From positions 44,378 through 108,377 of the forward strand of contig JAFQES010000022.1 of the NCBI GenBank assembly GCA_017398945.1: DNA of 64,000 nucleotides, written 5' to 3'. The first letter of the stretch is position 1, and each line of letters starts with the position of its first letter. A model generated the notes under the pieces. The model had not been told where the DNA came from and made no database searches. It worked only from the letters and a program-made list of their open reading frames with translations. A program made the translations under genes and the position numbers. Source of the DNA: Bacilli bacterium (GTDB taxonomy: Bacteria; Bacillota_I; Bacilli_A; RF39; UBA660). This document shows, one piece after another, positions 18,743-26,906 of the stretch.

Positions 18743-19927
18743 TTATAATAAATCTTCATATTTATTTTCATTTTTACAAGTTACTTTAATTACTTCATGT
18801 TCTTTAATACATTTATTAATTAATGATTCATAATCAAAAAGTTTTTCATATTCTTCACATAAATGACTCTCAGGATTTATTACCGGATGTTTTGGCACAA
18901 ATATCGTACAACAATCTTCAAAAGGTAAAATACTTGTTTCATAGGTATTTATATCTTTAGCTATTTTAATTATTTCATTTTTATCAAAGCACGCTACTGG
19001 CCTTATTACCGGCATTTTAATTACCTCATTAATAGCTTTCATACTAGTTAGAGTTTGACTTGCAACTTGTCCAATTGATTCCCCATTTACTAAAATATGC
19101 ATTTTATTTCGATAAGCTATTTTTTCACTTATTCGATACATCATTCTTCTCATAATCGTAATTAAATATTCATGAGGGACTTTCTTATAAATTGTTTCTT
19201 GTATTTCAGTAAAGTTAATTACATGAACTTTAATATCTAAATTATATTCTGCTAATGATTTAGCTAAACTTAAGACTTTATTTTTAGCATCCTCTGAAGT
19301 ATGAGGAGGACTTTCAAAATAAATAGCTTCTAGTTTAACTCCTCTTTTAATAGCTAAATAGCCCGCTACTGGAGAATCAATTCCCCCACTAAGCATTAAT
19401 AATCCTTTTCCTAAAGTACCTACTGGGTAGCCACCTAGTCCTTTAATCTTCTCAAAATAAACTAATACTTCGTTATTTCTAATTTCGATATTAATTAATA
19501 CTTCTGGATTACTAACATCCACTTTAATATTATCTTTATTTTTTAAGATGCACGCTCCTACACTTCTACTAATTTGCATACTATCTAAAGGATAATTTTT
19601 ATCACTTCTTTTGGTTTCCACTTTGAAAGTTTTAAAATCTTTTTCTTTAACCAATGCTAAAACATTATCACAAACTATTTCAAAATCCTTTTCCTTAAAA
19701 GTGTATCCAACAGCAAAATCATGAATTCCAAAAATATTTTTTAACTTTAAAACACATTTATCAATATCAGCAGAACGAATAAACATCCTACCTTTATCAT
19801 AAGTTAAATCATAATTATATTCTGTTAAAGCAATACTAATATTATTTCTTAACATTTTTATAAAGAAATTTATATTATCTTTTTTCGTTGTTAACTCGCC
19901 ATATTTTATTATTATAACTTTTTCCAT
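18743..19927 (-). CDS. thiI: tRNA 4-thiouridine synthase ThiI
   Basis: Adenylates U8 of tRNA and inserts sulfur taken from a cysteine desulfurase; it may also serve thiazole synthesis. An N-terminal ferredoxin-like part and THUMP domain (to about 165) precede the PP-loop ATPase with MLSGGIDSPVAGY. The conserved CC is in FEDCCTIFVPKHP. There is no C-terminal rhodanese domain, as in other Bacilli. I start at 19927 (MEKVIIIKYGE) because the longer versions reach into the upstream gene; GGGGAG lies just 2 nt before this ATG, which is close. Confidence 0.95.
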   Translation of the reverse strand: MEKVIIIKYGELTTKKDNINFFIKMLRNNISIALTEYNYDLTYDKGRMFIRSADIDKCVLKLKNIFGIHDFAVGYTFKEKDFEIVCDNVLALVKEKDFKTFKVETKRSDKNYPLDSMQISRSVGACILKNKDNIKVDVSNPEVLINIEIRNNEVLVYFEKIKGLGGYPVGTLGKGLLMLSGGIDSPVAGYLAIKRGVKLEAIYFESPPHTSEDAKNKVLSLAKSLAEYNLDIKVHVINFTEIQETIYKKVPHEYLITIMRRMMYRISEKIAYRNKMHILVNGESIGQVASQTLTSMKAINEVIKMPVIRPVACFDKNEIIKIAKDINTYETSILPFEDCCTIFVPKHPVINPESHLCEEYEKLFDYESLINKCIKEHEVIKVTCKNENKYEDLL

Positions 19928-19934
19928 AACTCCC

Positions 19935-21041
19935 CTACTTTCCATATTGCTCATACGCTTTTAAAAATCCCGTAATAAATTCTTTAACATCATCAGTTGT
20001 TGTTTTATAAGATAAACTTATTCTAATCGTACTAGAAGCTCTTTTTTTATCTTGATAAACTGCCATGACTGTTGTATTTAAACCCTCTTCATACCCAACA
20101 TAAATATCTTTTTCACTTAAATACTTTTCAATCAATCCCGCACTATTATTTGGCAAAGATAAACTTAGAATATGGGCAATCGAATACTTGGTCTTATTTA
20201 TTAAAATATCCGAATAATCTCCTAATGAGTTAACTATCTTTTCATTTAGACGACAAATAAAATGTTCTTTTTTTTCTAAATCATTTAAAGCAGTTTTTAA
20301 AGCAGTTGCAAAAGCTAAAACTAACGGAATCGAAACTTGATAAACATTTAATGCTTTAGTTCCATACATCAAAGGAGCAACATTCACCATATCATTACAA
20401 TAAAGAAAGCCAATCGACTTAGGGCCAAATATTTTATGAGATGAAACACTTGCTAAATCCACATCATGAAAATTTATTCCAATTTTACCTATCGCCTGAG
20501 AAGCATCTGAATGAAGTAAAACATTAGGATTCTCTTTTTTTATTATTTGTCTGATCATTTTAAGCGGCTGACGTATTCCCATCGCATTATTAACGGCACT
20601 TATACTTACTAAAATAGTATCTTCTTTTACTAAGCGTTTTAAGTCTTCAAAATCAACTAAACCATCTTCATCATTTTCAACATAGCTTATTTCAAAGCCA
20701 ATCGATGATAAATAATCACAAATTTGATACATGCTAGCATCTTCTAATTTAGATACAATAATATGTTTTCCCTTTTTATGATTAGCCATTGCTACGCCAA
20801 TTAAAGCCAGATTATTAGCTTCAGTAGCACCTGATGTATAAGTTATTTCACTTTCCATTATATTAAATAAATCCGCAATTTCTTTTGTACATTGTTTTAG
20901 CGAATTTAATGCCTTTATTCCTAATTTATTACTTGCACTATAGTCACCTATATATTCTTTACTAGCTTTAGTATAAGTATCCAAAGCTTCAAAAGAAATT
21001 GGACAAGTTTTACTATAGTCTAAATATACCACATTAATCAC
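19935..21041 (-). CDS. Cysteine desulfurase-like PLP protein lacking the catalytic cysteine
   Basis: Class V aminotransferase fold of the NifS/IscS family, in the position where many Bacilli carry the dedicated ThiI sulfur donor (nifZ/yrvO). The PLP lysine is in SSHKIFGPKSIGFLY and the cofactor-binding Asp/Gln in LLHSDASQAIGK. The C-terminal TIRISLSY motif is present. Just before it, where the family has the mobile loop STGSACSS, this protein reads YVGYEEGLNTTVMAVYQ with no cysteine. It may be a non-sulfurtransferase paralogue, use another residue, or be inactive. Length 368 is otherwise normal; 7 nt separate it from thiI. Confidence 0.85.
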   Translation of the reverse strand: MINVVYLDYSKTCPISFEALDTYTKASKEYIGDYSASNKLGIKALNSLKQCTKEIADLFNIMESEITYTSGATEANNLALIGVAMANHKKGKHIIVSKLEDASMYQICDYLSSIGFEISYVENDEDGLVDFEDLKRLVKEDTILVSISAVNNAMGIRQPLKMIRQIIKKENPNVLLHSDASQAIGKIGINFHDVDLASVSSHKIFGPKSIGFLYCNDMVNVAPLMYGTKALNVYQVSIPLVLAFATALKTALNDLEKKEHFICRLNEKIVNSLGDYSDILINKTKYSIAHILSLSLPNNSAGLIEKYLSEKDIYVGYEEGLNTTVMAVYQDKKRASSTIRISLSYKTTTDDVKEFITGFLKAYEQYGK

Positions 21042-21054
21042 CTAAATCCATTAT

Positions 21055-21077
21055 ACAAAAAAAAGACCTAAAGGTCT
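21055..21077 (-). terminator. Terminator after the radical-SAM remnant
   Basis: The minus strand reads AGACC-TTTA-GGTCT followed by eight T in total. It lies between the remnant and the desulfurase-like gene. Confidence 0.8.
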
Positions 21078-21097
21078 ATTCTTTAATTTAAAATTAA

Positions 21098-21775
21098 CTA
21101 TTTTATTATAACGCCCGGATTATATTTTCTTATAAATTTTTTAGCACTAACATTTCTTATAGCACCATTTTTTAAAAGCAGACTATAAATATCATAATCA
21201 TCGTGATAACACGCAACTACTTTTTCAGCATTTTCTAATTCAAGATCAATCATATCTCTAATATTTTCTATTTTATTATCCATATATTTTTTAGAGCACT
21301 TTATATAATCATTAGAATGTTGTGTTAAACTAGCAGAAGGTATGCAAAAAGAATCTATATAAGGATGAACGAAACGAGGATAAACGTCTAATTCTTCTAT
21401 TAAATGTATTGTTGCTTTTATATCATCCGTAGTTTCCGTCGAAAAGCCCGCAATAAACTCAGTATCAATTTGGATATCAGGTCTTTCTTATTTTATGGTT
21501 TTTATAACAATAATTAAATCTTATAAAGATATCGGACGATTCATTAAATCATAAAGTCTTGGACTACCAATTTCTAAAGATGTAAATATTGTTTTAATCT
21601 TTGGATTAGAAATTATTTCATTTATAAGTTCTGGATACCAATTAATTAAAGCTCCAACTTCTATGAATTTAAGAGAATTTATCTTAGAATATAAATTTAT
21701 GACTTCAGGAGCTTTTCTTTCATTATATAAATAAAAATCTTCTAATATATCATTAATTTTCTTGATCCAGCTTTA
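21098..21775 (-). pseudogene. Decayed radical-SAM (MiaB-like) gene, C-terminal half
   Basis: One continuous minus-strand frame shows clear MiaB-type sequence (INEIISNPKIKTIFTSLEIG, then SPRLYDLMNRPIS, then IDTEFIAGFSTETTDDIK). Two TAA codons interrupt it, just after NRPISL and after VIKTIK. The N-terminal part with the Cx3Cx2C iron-sulfur motif is missing; the frame is closed by a stop inside the end of the 21742 gene. The last 61 codons from 21283 could still be read. This is a dead methylthiotransferase-like gene, not stop-codon recoding, because TAA ends ordinary genes here. Confidence 0.82.
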
Positions 21776-22680
21776 CATAGATTTTTTCCAAATTGTAAAA
21801 CACTAGTTTCCCTATTATTTTCTTCTAACCCTTTTTCACAATCAGCAAAATAATAAACAAGATCTATAAATTGTTCTTTAATAGGAAGAGGTAAATCTAC
21901 TTGTAGCTTAGCTAAAATATTTTCATTATTTTCTTTGTTTTTAATATCTTTTGTTATATCTAATGCTAAAGGTAAATACCTATACAATATATGTCCTCTA
22001 CACAAATCCATTAAATTTTGCCAAGCAACCATTTTTTCACTACATATTATATTTTCAGCATTCGTTTTTAATAAATGCGTACTTTGTTCTTCGTTTAATA
22101 ATATAGAATATTTTCTTTTCGACACTATTTGTTTATCCGCAAAATCCTTTAAACCATACCAGTTTCTTTTTTCTGTAAACTCTGACACATAAAGTTTACT
22201 TTCTAATATTTCAATTGTTTCGTTATCAATAACAGGCAAGTTATGTAATAATATCAATTTTAAAACATATGCTTTTTGACTAGTTAAAGATGTTTGACTA
22301 GTTCTAAATCTATTTTCAAAAATAAACTGTTTTAATTCTTTTTTGCTAAACCTTGGTATATAAGACTTATGTAAATCATCTAATCCTATAAGAATTGGAT
22401 AATCAAATTCCAAACCTGACGATAAACAAGGATTTTTTAAAAGTTTGATTAATTCATCTATGAACGATAAATCCCCAACACTTTCTCCAGTTACATCCCA
22501 AAATAACGAACCAACACTTTGTACAAAATAATTTTGATTTGTTAAGTACTCTTTGTATTTTTTATAAGCCGCAATCTTTTCTTCATTTGTCATTTTATCT
22601 ATCACATTTGGATCATTAAGTTTAGTTACCTGTTCATACAAATATTTTTGATTTGTACAATTAGATAATATTAAAGACAT
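21742..22680 (-). CDS. Hypothetical protein (312 aa)
   Basis: A cytosolic, mostly helical protein without signal or membrane segment (MSLILSNCTNQKYLYEQVTK... to ...NLCKAGSRKLMIY). I do not recognise a family. The ATG at 22680 has GAGGTGGG 5 nt upstream, better than the GTG at 22695. Its 3' end runs into the decayed radical-SAM gene in another frame, so the true C-terminus could have been altered when that gene lost its 5' half. Confidence 0.65.
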   Translation of the reverse strand: MSLILSNCTNQKYLYEQVTKLNDPNVIDKMTNEEKIAAYKKYKEYLTNQNYFVQSVGSLFWDVTGESVGDLSFIDELIKLLKNPCLSSGLEFDYPILIGLDDLHKSYIPRFSKKELKQFIFENRFRTSQTSLTSQKAYVLKLILLHNLPVIDNETIEILESKLYVSEFTEKRNWYGLKDFADKQIVSKRKYSILLNEEQSTHLLKTNAENIICSEKMVAWQNLMDLCRGHILYRYLPLALDITKDIKNKENNENILAKLQVDLPLPIKEQFIDLVYYFADCEKGLEENNRETSVLQFGKNLCKAGSRKLMIY

Positions 22681-22728
22681 ATTTACCCACCTCACAATTA
22701 TTTTACCAAAACACTTATAATTAAGTAA

Positions 22729-22753
22729 AGAAAAAGCCAGTTTAAACTGACTT
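22729..22753 (-). terminator. ezrA terminator
   Basis: The minus strand reads AAGTCAG-6 nt-CTGGCTT (one G-T pair) followed by TTTCTTT, abutting the ezrA stop. Confidence 0.78.
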
Positions 22754-24470
22754 ATCCTTGATATTCATCAATTAATCTTTTATGAATTCCTGGTTCAACT
22801 ATATTAATGGCATTAATAGCATTTTCTAAACTAAGTTTAAAATTACCTTTCAAAAATGCATTTTCAGCTTTAGAAAGACCAAAATCAACATCTCTATTTA
22901 CTGGACGATATCTATTTCCGTAAACAATAGCGGTTTCTGCCATCTTCGCTGTTTTTACTGTTTCATTAGTAGTATTATAAACTTTTAAAACTAAATCTCT
23001 CGCGGTATCTACTCTCGTATTTAAAGTTTTTATAGAAATAGGTCTTTTATCCAATTCTTTAACCATTTCATTGATAGCTAAAGTGGCTTCTGATAGTTCA
23101 ACATAATAATTCTTCGGAATAACTGGTAATTTATATCCTTTAATTTTATCCTTAGCTTTAAGTAAAATATCTTTTATTTCATTTAATTGTTCACGCGCTC
23201 TAAGTTCATCATCTTTTAAACTTCCTAAACTCTTTAATGCACCTTGTAGTTGTTCTTCTGTTTTAGAAAGTTTTACATTAATAATTTCCATTTCTTTTGC
23301 TAAACGCGAATAAGAATTCCCTTTGTTACGATGACGAGCAACACACTTATCATAACTAGCTCTAATACTAACTAAATCATTTTTTATTTCATCAATTATT
23401 GACACATCATCATCAGTTAAATCATAACTATACTTAATATCATCAATTTTTCTTACTAAATCATTATTTATTTTCTCTAACTTAGTAACTTTAATCAAAA
23501 TGCTTCTTACATAATCTTCAAAAATCTTTTTAGCTAACTTTTCTTTATCAAAATCATAATACAATGACTCAAAATAATCTAAAATTGTTTTTAATTCAAA
23601 AATTGAATCTTCTAAATTTAAAACATTCAATCTTTGAAATATATCAGTTATTTTTTTGTTTGACTCAGTTATATTATAATCTATATTCAAATAATCTAAA
23701 TTATAGCCATCTCTTTGCATCTTGTCTGACAAAATTTCAATTTCATCTATTTTTTTGGGAATAATATTTTTTCCCATTAAAATAATACTAGGAGCTTCCT
23801 CAATAACAATTTTTAAATTACCTACAACATCATCAATTGCTTTAACAATTTTTCCTACCTCTTGATAAGAATTTTCGTCCATAGCAATTTCAAAAGCACT
23901 AAATAGTTTATCAACGTTCTCAAATTGCAATTCTAAAGGAGAAGAAATAAGTTCATAATCTTCTTTATTGTTATTATAAGTAGCTAAAATTTCTCGATAT
24001 AATGATTTTAATTTAGTAATAGTTTCCCTATTTTTTTCTTCACTTAAGGTGATTTCTTTTATTTCATCTAATAAAAAGTTTGCTTTTGTTTTAATATAAG
24101 AAATTTCCAATTCAACATTAGCTATCTTATTTTTTAATTCTTTATAATTTTTTTTATTAAAAATATCTTCAATTTCAATTAAAAGATCAGTAATTTTAGG
24201 AACTTCAACATCTTTGATATCTTTAAATCTCTTCTGCCAATTTTCTAATTTCTCTTGCATAATGTCATTATTAATTAAAGCTTCCACTTTATTAAGCTCT
24301 GTTAGAATAGATGCATTAACAATAAGATTTTTATCACGTTCTAAAGAAGAAATTTCATTTAAAAATTTTTGTCTACTTTTTTTATTAATAAAATTTAAAA
24401 CTATGATAATTATTCCAATAGTAATTAAATAACCTAACACACCTAAAGATATTATTATTGTTCTACTCAT
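22752..24470 (-). CDS. ezrA: Septation ring formation regulator EzrA
   Basis: Membrane-tethered coiled-coil protein that restrains and organises FtsZ rings at division. A short extracellular N-terminus and one transmembrane helix (about 4-27) are followed by about 540 cytosolic residues of spectrin-like helical repeats. The last part contains the EzrA end pattern NRYRPVNRDVDFGLSKAENA and FLKGNFKLSLENAINAINIV. Length 572 matches the family. AAGGATGG before the ATG at 24470 sets the start. It is monocistronic, divergent from the spoIIIAH-like gene. Confidence 0.92.
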   Translation of the reverse strand: MSRTIIISLGVLGYLITIGIIIIVLNFINKKSRQKFLNEISSLERDKNLIVNASILTELNKVEALINNDIMQEKLENWQKRFKDIKDVEVPKITDLLIEIEDIFNKKNYKELKNKIANVELEISYIKTKANFLLDEIKEITLSEEKNRETITKLKSLYREILATYNNNKEDYELISSPLELQFENVDKLFSAFEIAMDENSYQEVGKIVKAIDDVVGNLKIVIEEAPSIILMGKNIIPKKIDEIEILSDKMQRDGYNLDYLNIDYNITESNKKITDIFQRLNVLNLEDSIFELKTILDYFESLYYDFDKEKLAKKIFEDYVRSILIKVTKLEKINNDLVRKIDDIKYSYDLTDDDVSIIDEIKNDLVSIRASYDKCVARHRNKGNSYSRLAKEMEIINVKLSKTEEQLQGALKSLGSLKDDELRAREQLNEIKDILLKAKDKIKGYKLPVIPKNYYVELSEATLAINEMVKELDKRPISIKTLNTRVDTARDLVLKVYNTTNETVKTAKMAETAIVYGNRYRPVNRDVDFGLSKAENAFLKGNFKLSLENAINAINIVEPGIHKRLIDEYQG

Positions 24471-24600
24471 AAATACCATCCTTATTTTCAATATTTATTC
24501 TATCACGATTACTGGTTATTTTAAAGAGAAAAAAACAATAAAATTAGCATAATTATTTAACTTTCTAACTATACTTTAATAGAGTTACAAGGAGGAATTT

Positions 24601-25104
24601 ATGATAAACAAACAAAATTTATGGTTTATTACTTTATTTTCACTTATTTTAGTATTAAGTATATATTATGTTACGATGATTGATACTAATGAAACATTAG
24701 CTACTATATCAGAAAGTATAAATAATACTGGAGAAAAGACATCTGTTGAAGTTGACGATTCAAGTGTGTTAGTGGCTTTAAGAGTAGCTGAAGACGAAAA
24801 TGTTTTAGCCAAGATAGAAGAATTACAAACTATTTTATTAGATGAAACAGCTACTGTTCAAGAAAAAAATGATGCTTATGAATCATTACAAGCTTTAAAT
24901 AGCACTAAAGGAAAAGAACAAGAAATTGAAAAATTAATTCAAAAAGAATTTTCTTTAAATTCCTTTGTAAAAATTACAGAAGATAAAATATCGATTACAA
25001 TTGCTTCTAATGATCACTCTGCTAAAATTGCTAATGACATCATTTTAAAAGTACAAAGTTTATACGAAAATAGAATGTATATTACTGTAAAATTCCAAAA
25101 ATAA
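24601..25104 (+). CDS. spoIIIAH: SpoIIIAH-like stage III sporulation protein
   Basis: In spore formers SpoIIIAH in the mother-cell membrane pairs with SpoIIQ across the intermembrane space and feeds the forespore. The start MINKQNLWFITLFSLILVLS with its single N-terminal helix is characteristic. A linker and the YscJ/FliF-like ring domain follow (QEIEKLIQKEF...VKITEDKISITIAS, about 95-160). At 167 residues it is shorter than the Bacillus protein (about 218). The rest of the spoIIIA operon is absent here. A CATAAT-like and TATACT-like pair upstream loosely resembles a sporulation promoter. AAGGAGG precedes the ATG. Confidence 0.82.
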   Translation: MINKQNLWFITLFSLILVLSIYYVTMIDTNETLATISESINNTGEKTSVEVDDSSVLVALRVAEDENVLAKIEELQTILLDETATVQEKNDAYESLQALNSTKGKEQEIEKLIQKEFSLNSFVKITEDKISITIASNDHSAKIANDIILKVQSLYENRMYITVKFQK

Positions 25105-25117
25105 AGGAAATAATTAC

Positions 25118-25144
25118 ACTTTCTTTTTTCTTATTCATAAAATA
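25118..25144 (+). promoter_or_regulatory. sigmaK-type promoter of gerE
   Basis: AC (25118-25119), N16, CATAAAATA (25136-25144): an exact match to AC-N16/17-CATANNNTA, 36 nt before the gerE ATG. In B. subtilis gerE is transcribed by sigmaK. Confidence 0.75.
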
Positions 25145-25180
25145 ATATGAAGGATAAGAAAATATAGGAAGTGAGGAAAC

Positions 25181-25387
25181 ATGAAAAAAAGTATTTTAAC
25201 TTCAAGAGAAAAAGAAGTATTCGAATTATTAGTATTAAATAAATCTACAAAAGAAATATCAGAATCGTTAAATATAAGTGAAAAAACAGTGAGAAATCAT
25301 ATCTCTAATGCTATGCAAAAGCTAGGAGTTAAAGGACGCGCCCAAGCGGTAGTTGAATTAATTAAACTTGGTGAAATAATAATATAA
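25181..25387 (+). CDS. gerE: GerE-type LuxR-family regulator
   Basis: A 68-residue stand-alone LuxR-type helix-turn-helix protein: LTSREKEVFELLVLNKSTKE, then SLNISEKTVRNHISNAMQKL, then GVKGRAQAVVELIKLGEI. Size and sequence fit GerE, the last mother-cell regulator of spore-coat genes (74 aa in B. subtilis). There is no receiver domain. The sigmaK-type promoter and position between spoIIIAH-like and gerM genes support the call. AGTGAGG precedes the ATG. Confidence 0.88.
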   Translation: MKKSILTSREKEVFELLVLNKSTKEISESLNISEKTVRNHISNAMQKLGVKGRAQAVVELIKLGEIII

Positions 25388-25391
25388 TTTT

Positions 25392-25417
25392 AAGCTTCTT
25401 AATAAGGAGCTTTTTTT
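25392..25417 (+). terminator. gerE terminator
   Basis: AAGCTTCTT-AAT-AAGGAGCTT (one G-T pair) followed by a T run. Confidence 0.85.
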
Positions 25418-25462
25418 GTACTATTATTTAACTAAAAAAATATAATTAACTAAGGTGGTTAA

Positions 25463-26407
25463 ATGATCAAAAGAGGCGCTTTAAGAAAAATTTGTATTTC
25501 GACACTGGCATTAGTAATATTAGGAATAATTTGCGTGTTTCCGGAAGCCTATACTCCAAATAAAATCGAAGAATCCATATCCTATACAGAAGCAGAAAAA
25601 AGTGTCATCTACTTATTAGATAAAAATAATTATGTCGCCAGAACTAATGTTATTAAAAAAAACAGTGAGACAACAGAATTAATTAAGGAAATAATTAGTT
25701 ATTTAACAATTGATAGTGATACGCAAGATTATATTCCAGGTGGTTTTAATTCTTTAATCCCAAAAGACACAAAAATATTAAGTATGGATTTAAAAGATGG
25801 TTTATTGAAAATTAATTTTTCTAAAGAATTTTTAAATATATTATTAGAACACGAAAATGCAATGATTGAATCAATCGTATTTTCTTTAACAGAAATTGAT
25901 GACATTAACCAAATTATGATATTTGTAGAAAATGAAAATTTAACCGAATTACCAAATAGCAAGAAAAAAATTCCTTTAATATTAGATCGCAGTTTTGGCA
26001 TAAATAAAATCTATGATATAAAAAGCATTAAGGAAACATGTAAAGTTACTTCTTATTATCTTGCTAAAGATGAAAATAATGATTATTATTACGTCCCAGT
26101 TACAACAGTAACTAACAATGATAAAGAAAAAGTAGAAATTATTATTGAACAATTAAAAACCGCTCCAATTTATCAAACTAATTTAATTAGTTTTTTACAA
26201 GCTAATGCTGAGCTTCTAGATTATGAAATTTTAGAAAATAAAATATCTCTAAGCTTTAATAATTATTTATTTGATGATTTCAATGATAAAACCATTTTAG
26301 AAGAAGTAAAATATGCTATATCATATTCTATTAGTGATACTTACGGAATAGATAGTGTCAGTTATTTAGTTGAAAATGAAAAAATAGATGAATTAATTTT
26401 ACCTTAA
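25463..26407 (+). CDS. gerM: GerM-domain sporulation/germination protein
   Basis: A signal-anchor (about 8-28, ICISTLALVILGIICVF) is followed by two GerMN domains (about 45-165 and 195-312). Each has the pattern of a beta-alpha fold with ILSMDLKDGLLKINFSKEF and a matching second copy LDYEILENKISLSFNNYLF. In Bacillus, GerM is a sporulation protein exported to the space around the engulfed forespore and linked to the SpoIIIAH-SpoIIQ complex. The usual lipobox cysteine is not evident: C23 lies within the helix. Length 314 is normal. Confidence 0.86.
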   Translation: MIKRGALRKICISTLALVILGIICVFPEAYTPNKIEESISYTEAEKSVIYLLDKNNYVARTNVIKKNSETTELIKEIISYLTIDSDTQDYIPGGFNSLIPKDTKILSMDLKDGLLKINFSKEFLNILLEHENAMIESIVFSLTEIDDINQIMIFVENENLTELPNSKKKIPLILDRSFGINKIYDIKSIKETCKVTSYYLAKDENNDYYYVPVTTVTNNDKEKVEIIIEQLKTAPIYQTNLISFLQANAELLDYEILENKISLSFNNYLFDDFNDKTILEEVKYAISYSISDTYGIDSVSYLVENEKIDELILP

Positions 26408-26421
26408 TTCATCTATTTTTT
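26385..26421 (+). terminator. gerM terminator
   Basis: AGATGAATTAA-7 nt-TTAATTCATCT followed by ATTTTTT; the left arm lies in the last gerM codons. Confidence 0.85.
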
Positions 26422-26455
26422 ACCCGCCAGCAATCTACTATTTGTAATGTTTTTA

Positions 26456-26484
26456 TTGTTGCTATTATGCATTTTTGATATAAT
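26456..26484 (+). promoter_or_regulatory. Promoter of the small hydrophobic peptide mRNA
   Basis: TTGTTG (26456-26461), a 17-nt spacer and TATAAT (26479-26484). The transcript should begin near 26491 with GGAACATTTAATT, leaving a leader of nearly 60 nt. Confidence 0.7.
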
Positions 26485-26548
26485 TTATTTAGGAACATTT
26501 AATTGTTGGGTGATACCTTCATTCTTGTAAAGATTGGAGGTGATAATT

Positions 26549-26632
26549 GTGTCAAAAAAAGATTTTCTAATTTTATTTTTGATCATCATTATCCTTTTAC
26601 TTATTTCATTACTTTTTTTGATTTTAAGATAA
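26549..26632 (+). CDS. Candidate type I toxin, 27-aa hydrophobic peptide
   Basis: The GTG start has a full GGAGGTGAT site 5-10 nt upstream, far stronger than most genes here. The product is MSKKDF followed by an uninterrupted hydrophobic stretch (LILFLIIIILLLISLLFLIL) and a final Arg: one membrane-spanning helix. The strong promoter, long leader and a converging structured RNA ending in the same hairpin resemble type I toxin-antitoxin loci (TxpA/RatA, Fst). No sequence match to a named toxin is claimed. Confidence 0.65.
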   Translation: MSKKDFLILFLIIIILLLISLLFLILR

Positions 26633-26710
26633 AAGAAAACATCACCTAACCAAGTTAGGTGATGCCCATATTTTAAGGTAACACTCAACATAGCAAAATT
26701 AAGTGTTCCA
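26632..26710 (-). ncRNA. Candidate antisense antitoxin RNA
   Basis: TATAAT on the minus strand (26716-26721) is followed by about 80 nt ending at a strong terminator: CATCACCTAAC-3 nt-GTTAGGTGATG, then TTTTCTTTT. The RNA also has a 5' hairpin (AACACTTAA pairing with TTGAGTGTT). Its 5' end, GGAACACTTAATTT...GTTGAGTGTTACCTT, nearly repeats the start of the peptide mRNA, and its 3' end reaches the peptide stop codon. The -35 is poor, which lowers confidence. Confidence 0.5.
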
Positions 26711-26751
26711 TTTTTATTATATTCAAGTTGCCTTGACATATTCATTTTAAC

Positions 26752-26778
26752 ATAAAAACGACTTGTTATCAAGTCGTT
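26752..26778 (-). terminator. Terminator of efp/tRNA-Arg
   Basis: The minus strand reads AACGACTTG-ATAA-CAAGTCGTT followed by TTTATGTT, 11 nt after the tRNA. Confidence 0.85.
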
Positions 26779-26789
26779 ATTATTTTATA

Positions 26790-26866
26790 TGGTGTCCCCG
26801 AAGTGATTCGAACACTTGACCGTACGCTTAGAAGGCGTATGCTCTATCCAGCTGAGCTACGGGGAC
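26790..26866 (-). tRNA. tRNA-Arg (anticodon UCU)
   Basis: Cloverleaf on the minus strand: acceptor GTCCCCG/CGGGGAC, D arm with AGCTCAGCTGGATAGAGC, anticodon stem ACGC/GCGT with loop CTTCTAA (anticodon TCT), T loop GTTCGAATC. The discriminator is A and CCA is encoded. It reads AGA/AGG, the main Arg codons in such AT-rich DNA. Confidence 0.97.
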
Positions 26867-26877
26867 ATCTAAAATGA

Positions 26878-26906
26878 ATTATACTACAAATTCATTTTAT
26901 AATCAA
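26878..26906 (-). promoter_or_regulatory. Promoter of tRNA-Arg
   Basis: TTGATT (26901-26906), a 17-nt spacer and TATAAT (26878-26883) on the minus strand; the -35 overlaps the end of efp. A hairpin AAAATGAATT-8 nt-AATTCATTTT covers the same region. Confidence 0.65.

Noticed and set aside
21098..21283. Stand-alone 61-aa protein
   Set aside because: It is in frame with the upstream MiaB-like sequence and is best read as the C-terminus of that broken gene.
26485..26772. 95-codon minus-strand frame opposite the small hydrophobic peptide
   Set aside because: It runs through two hairpin terminators and the antisense RNA, has no ribosome-binding site and no coding-like composition.
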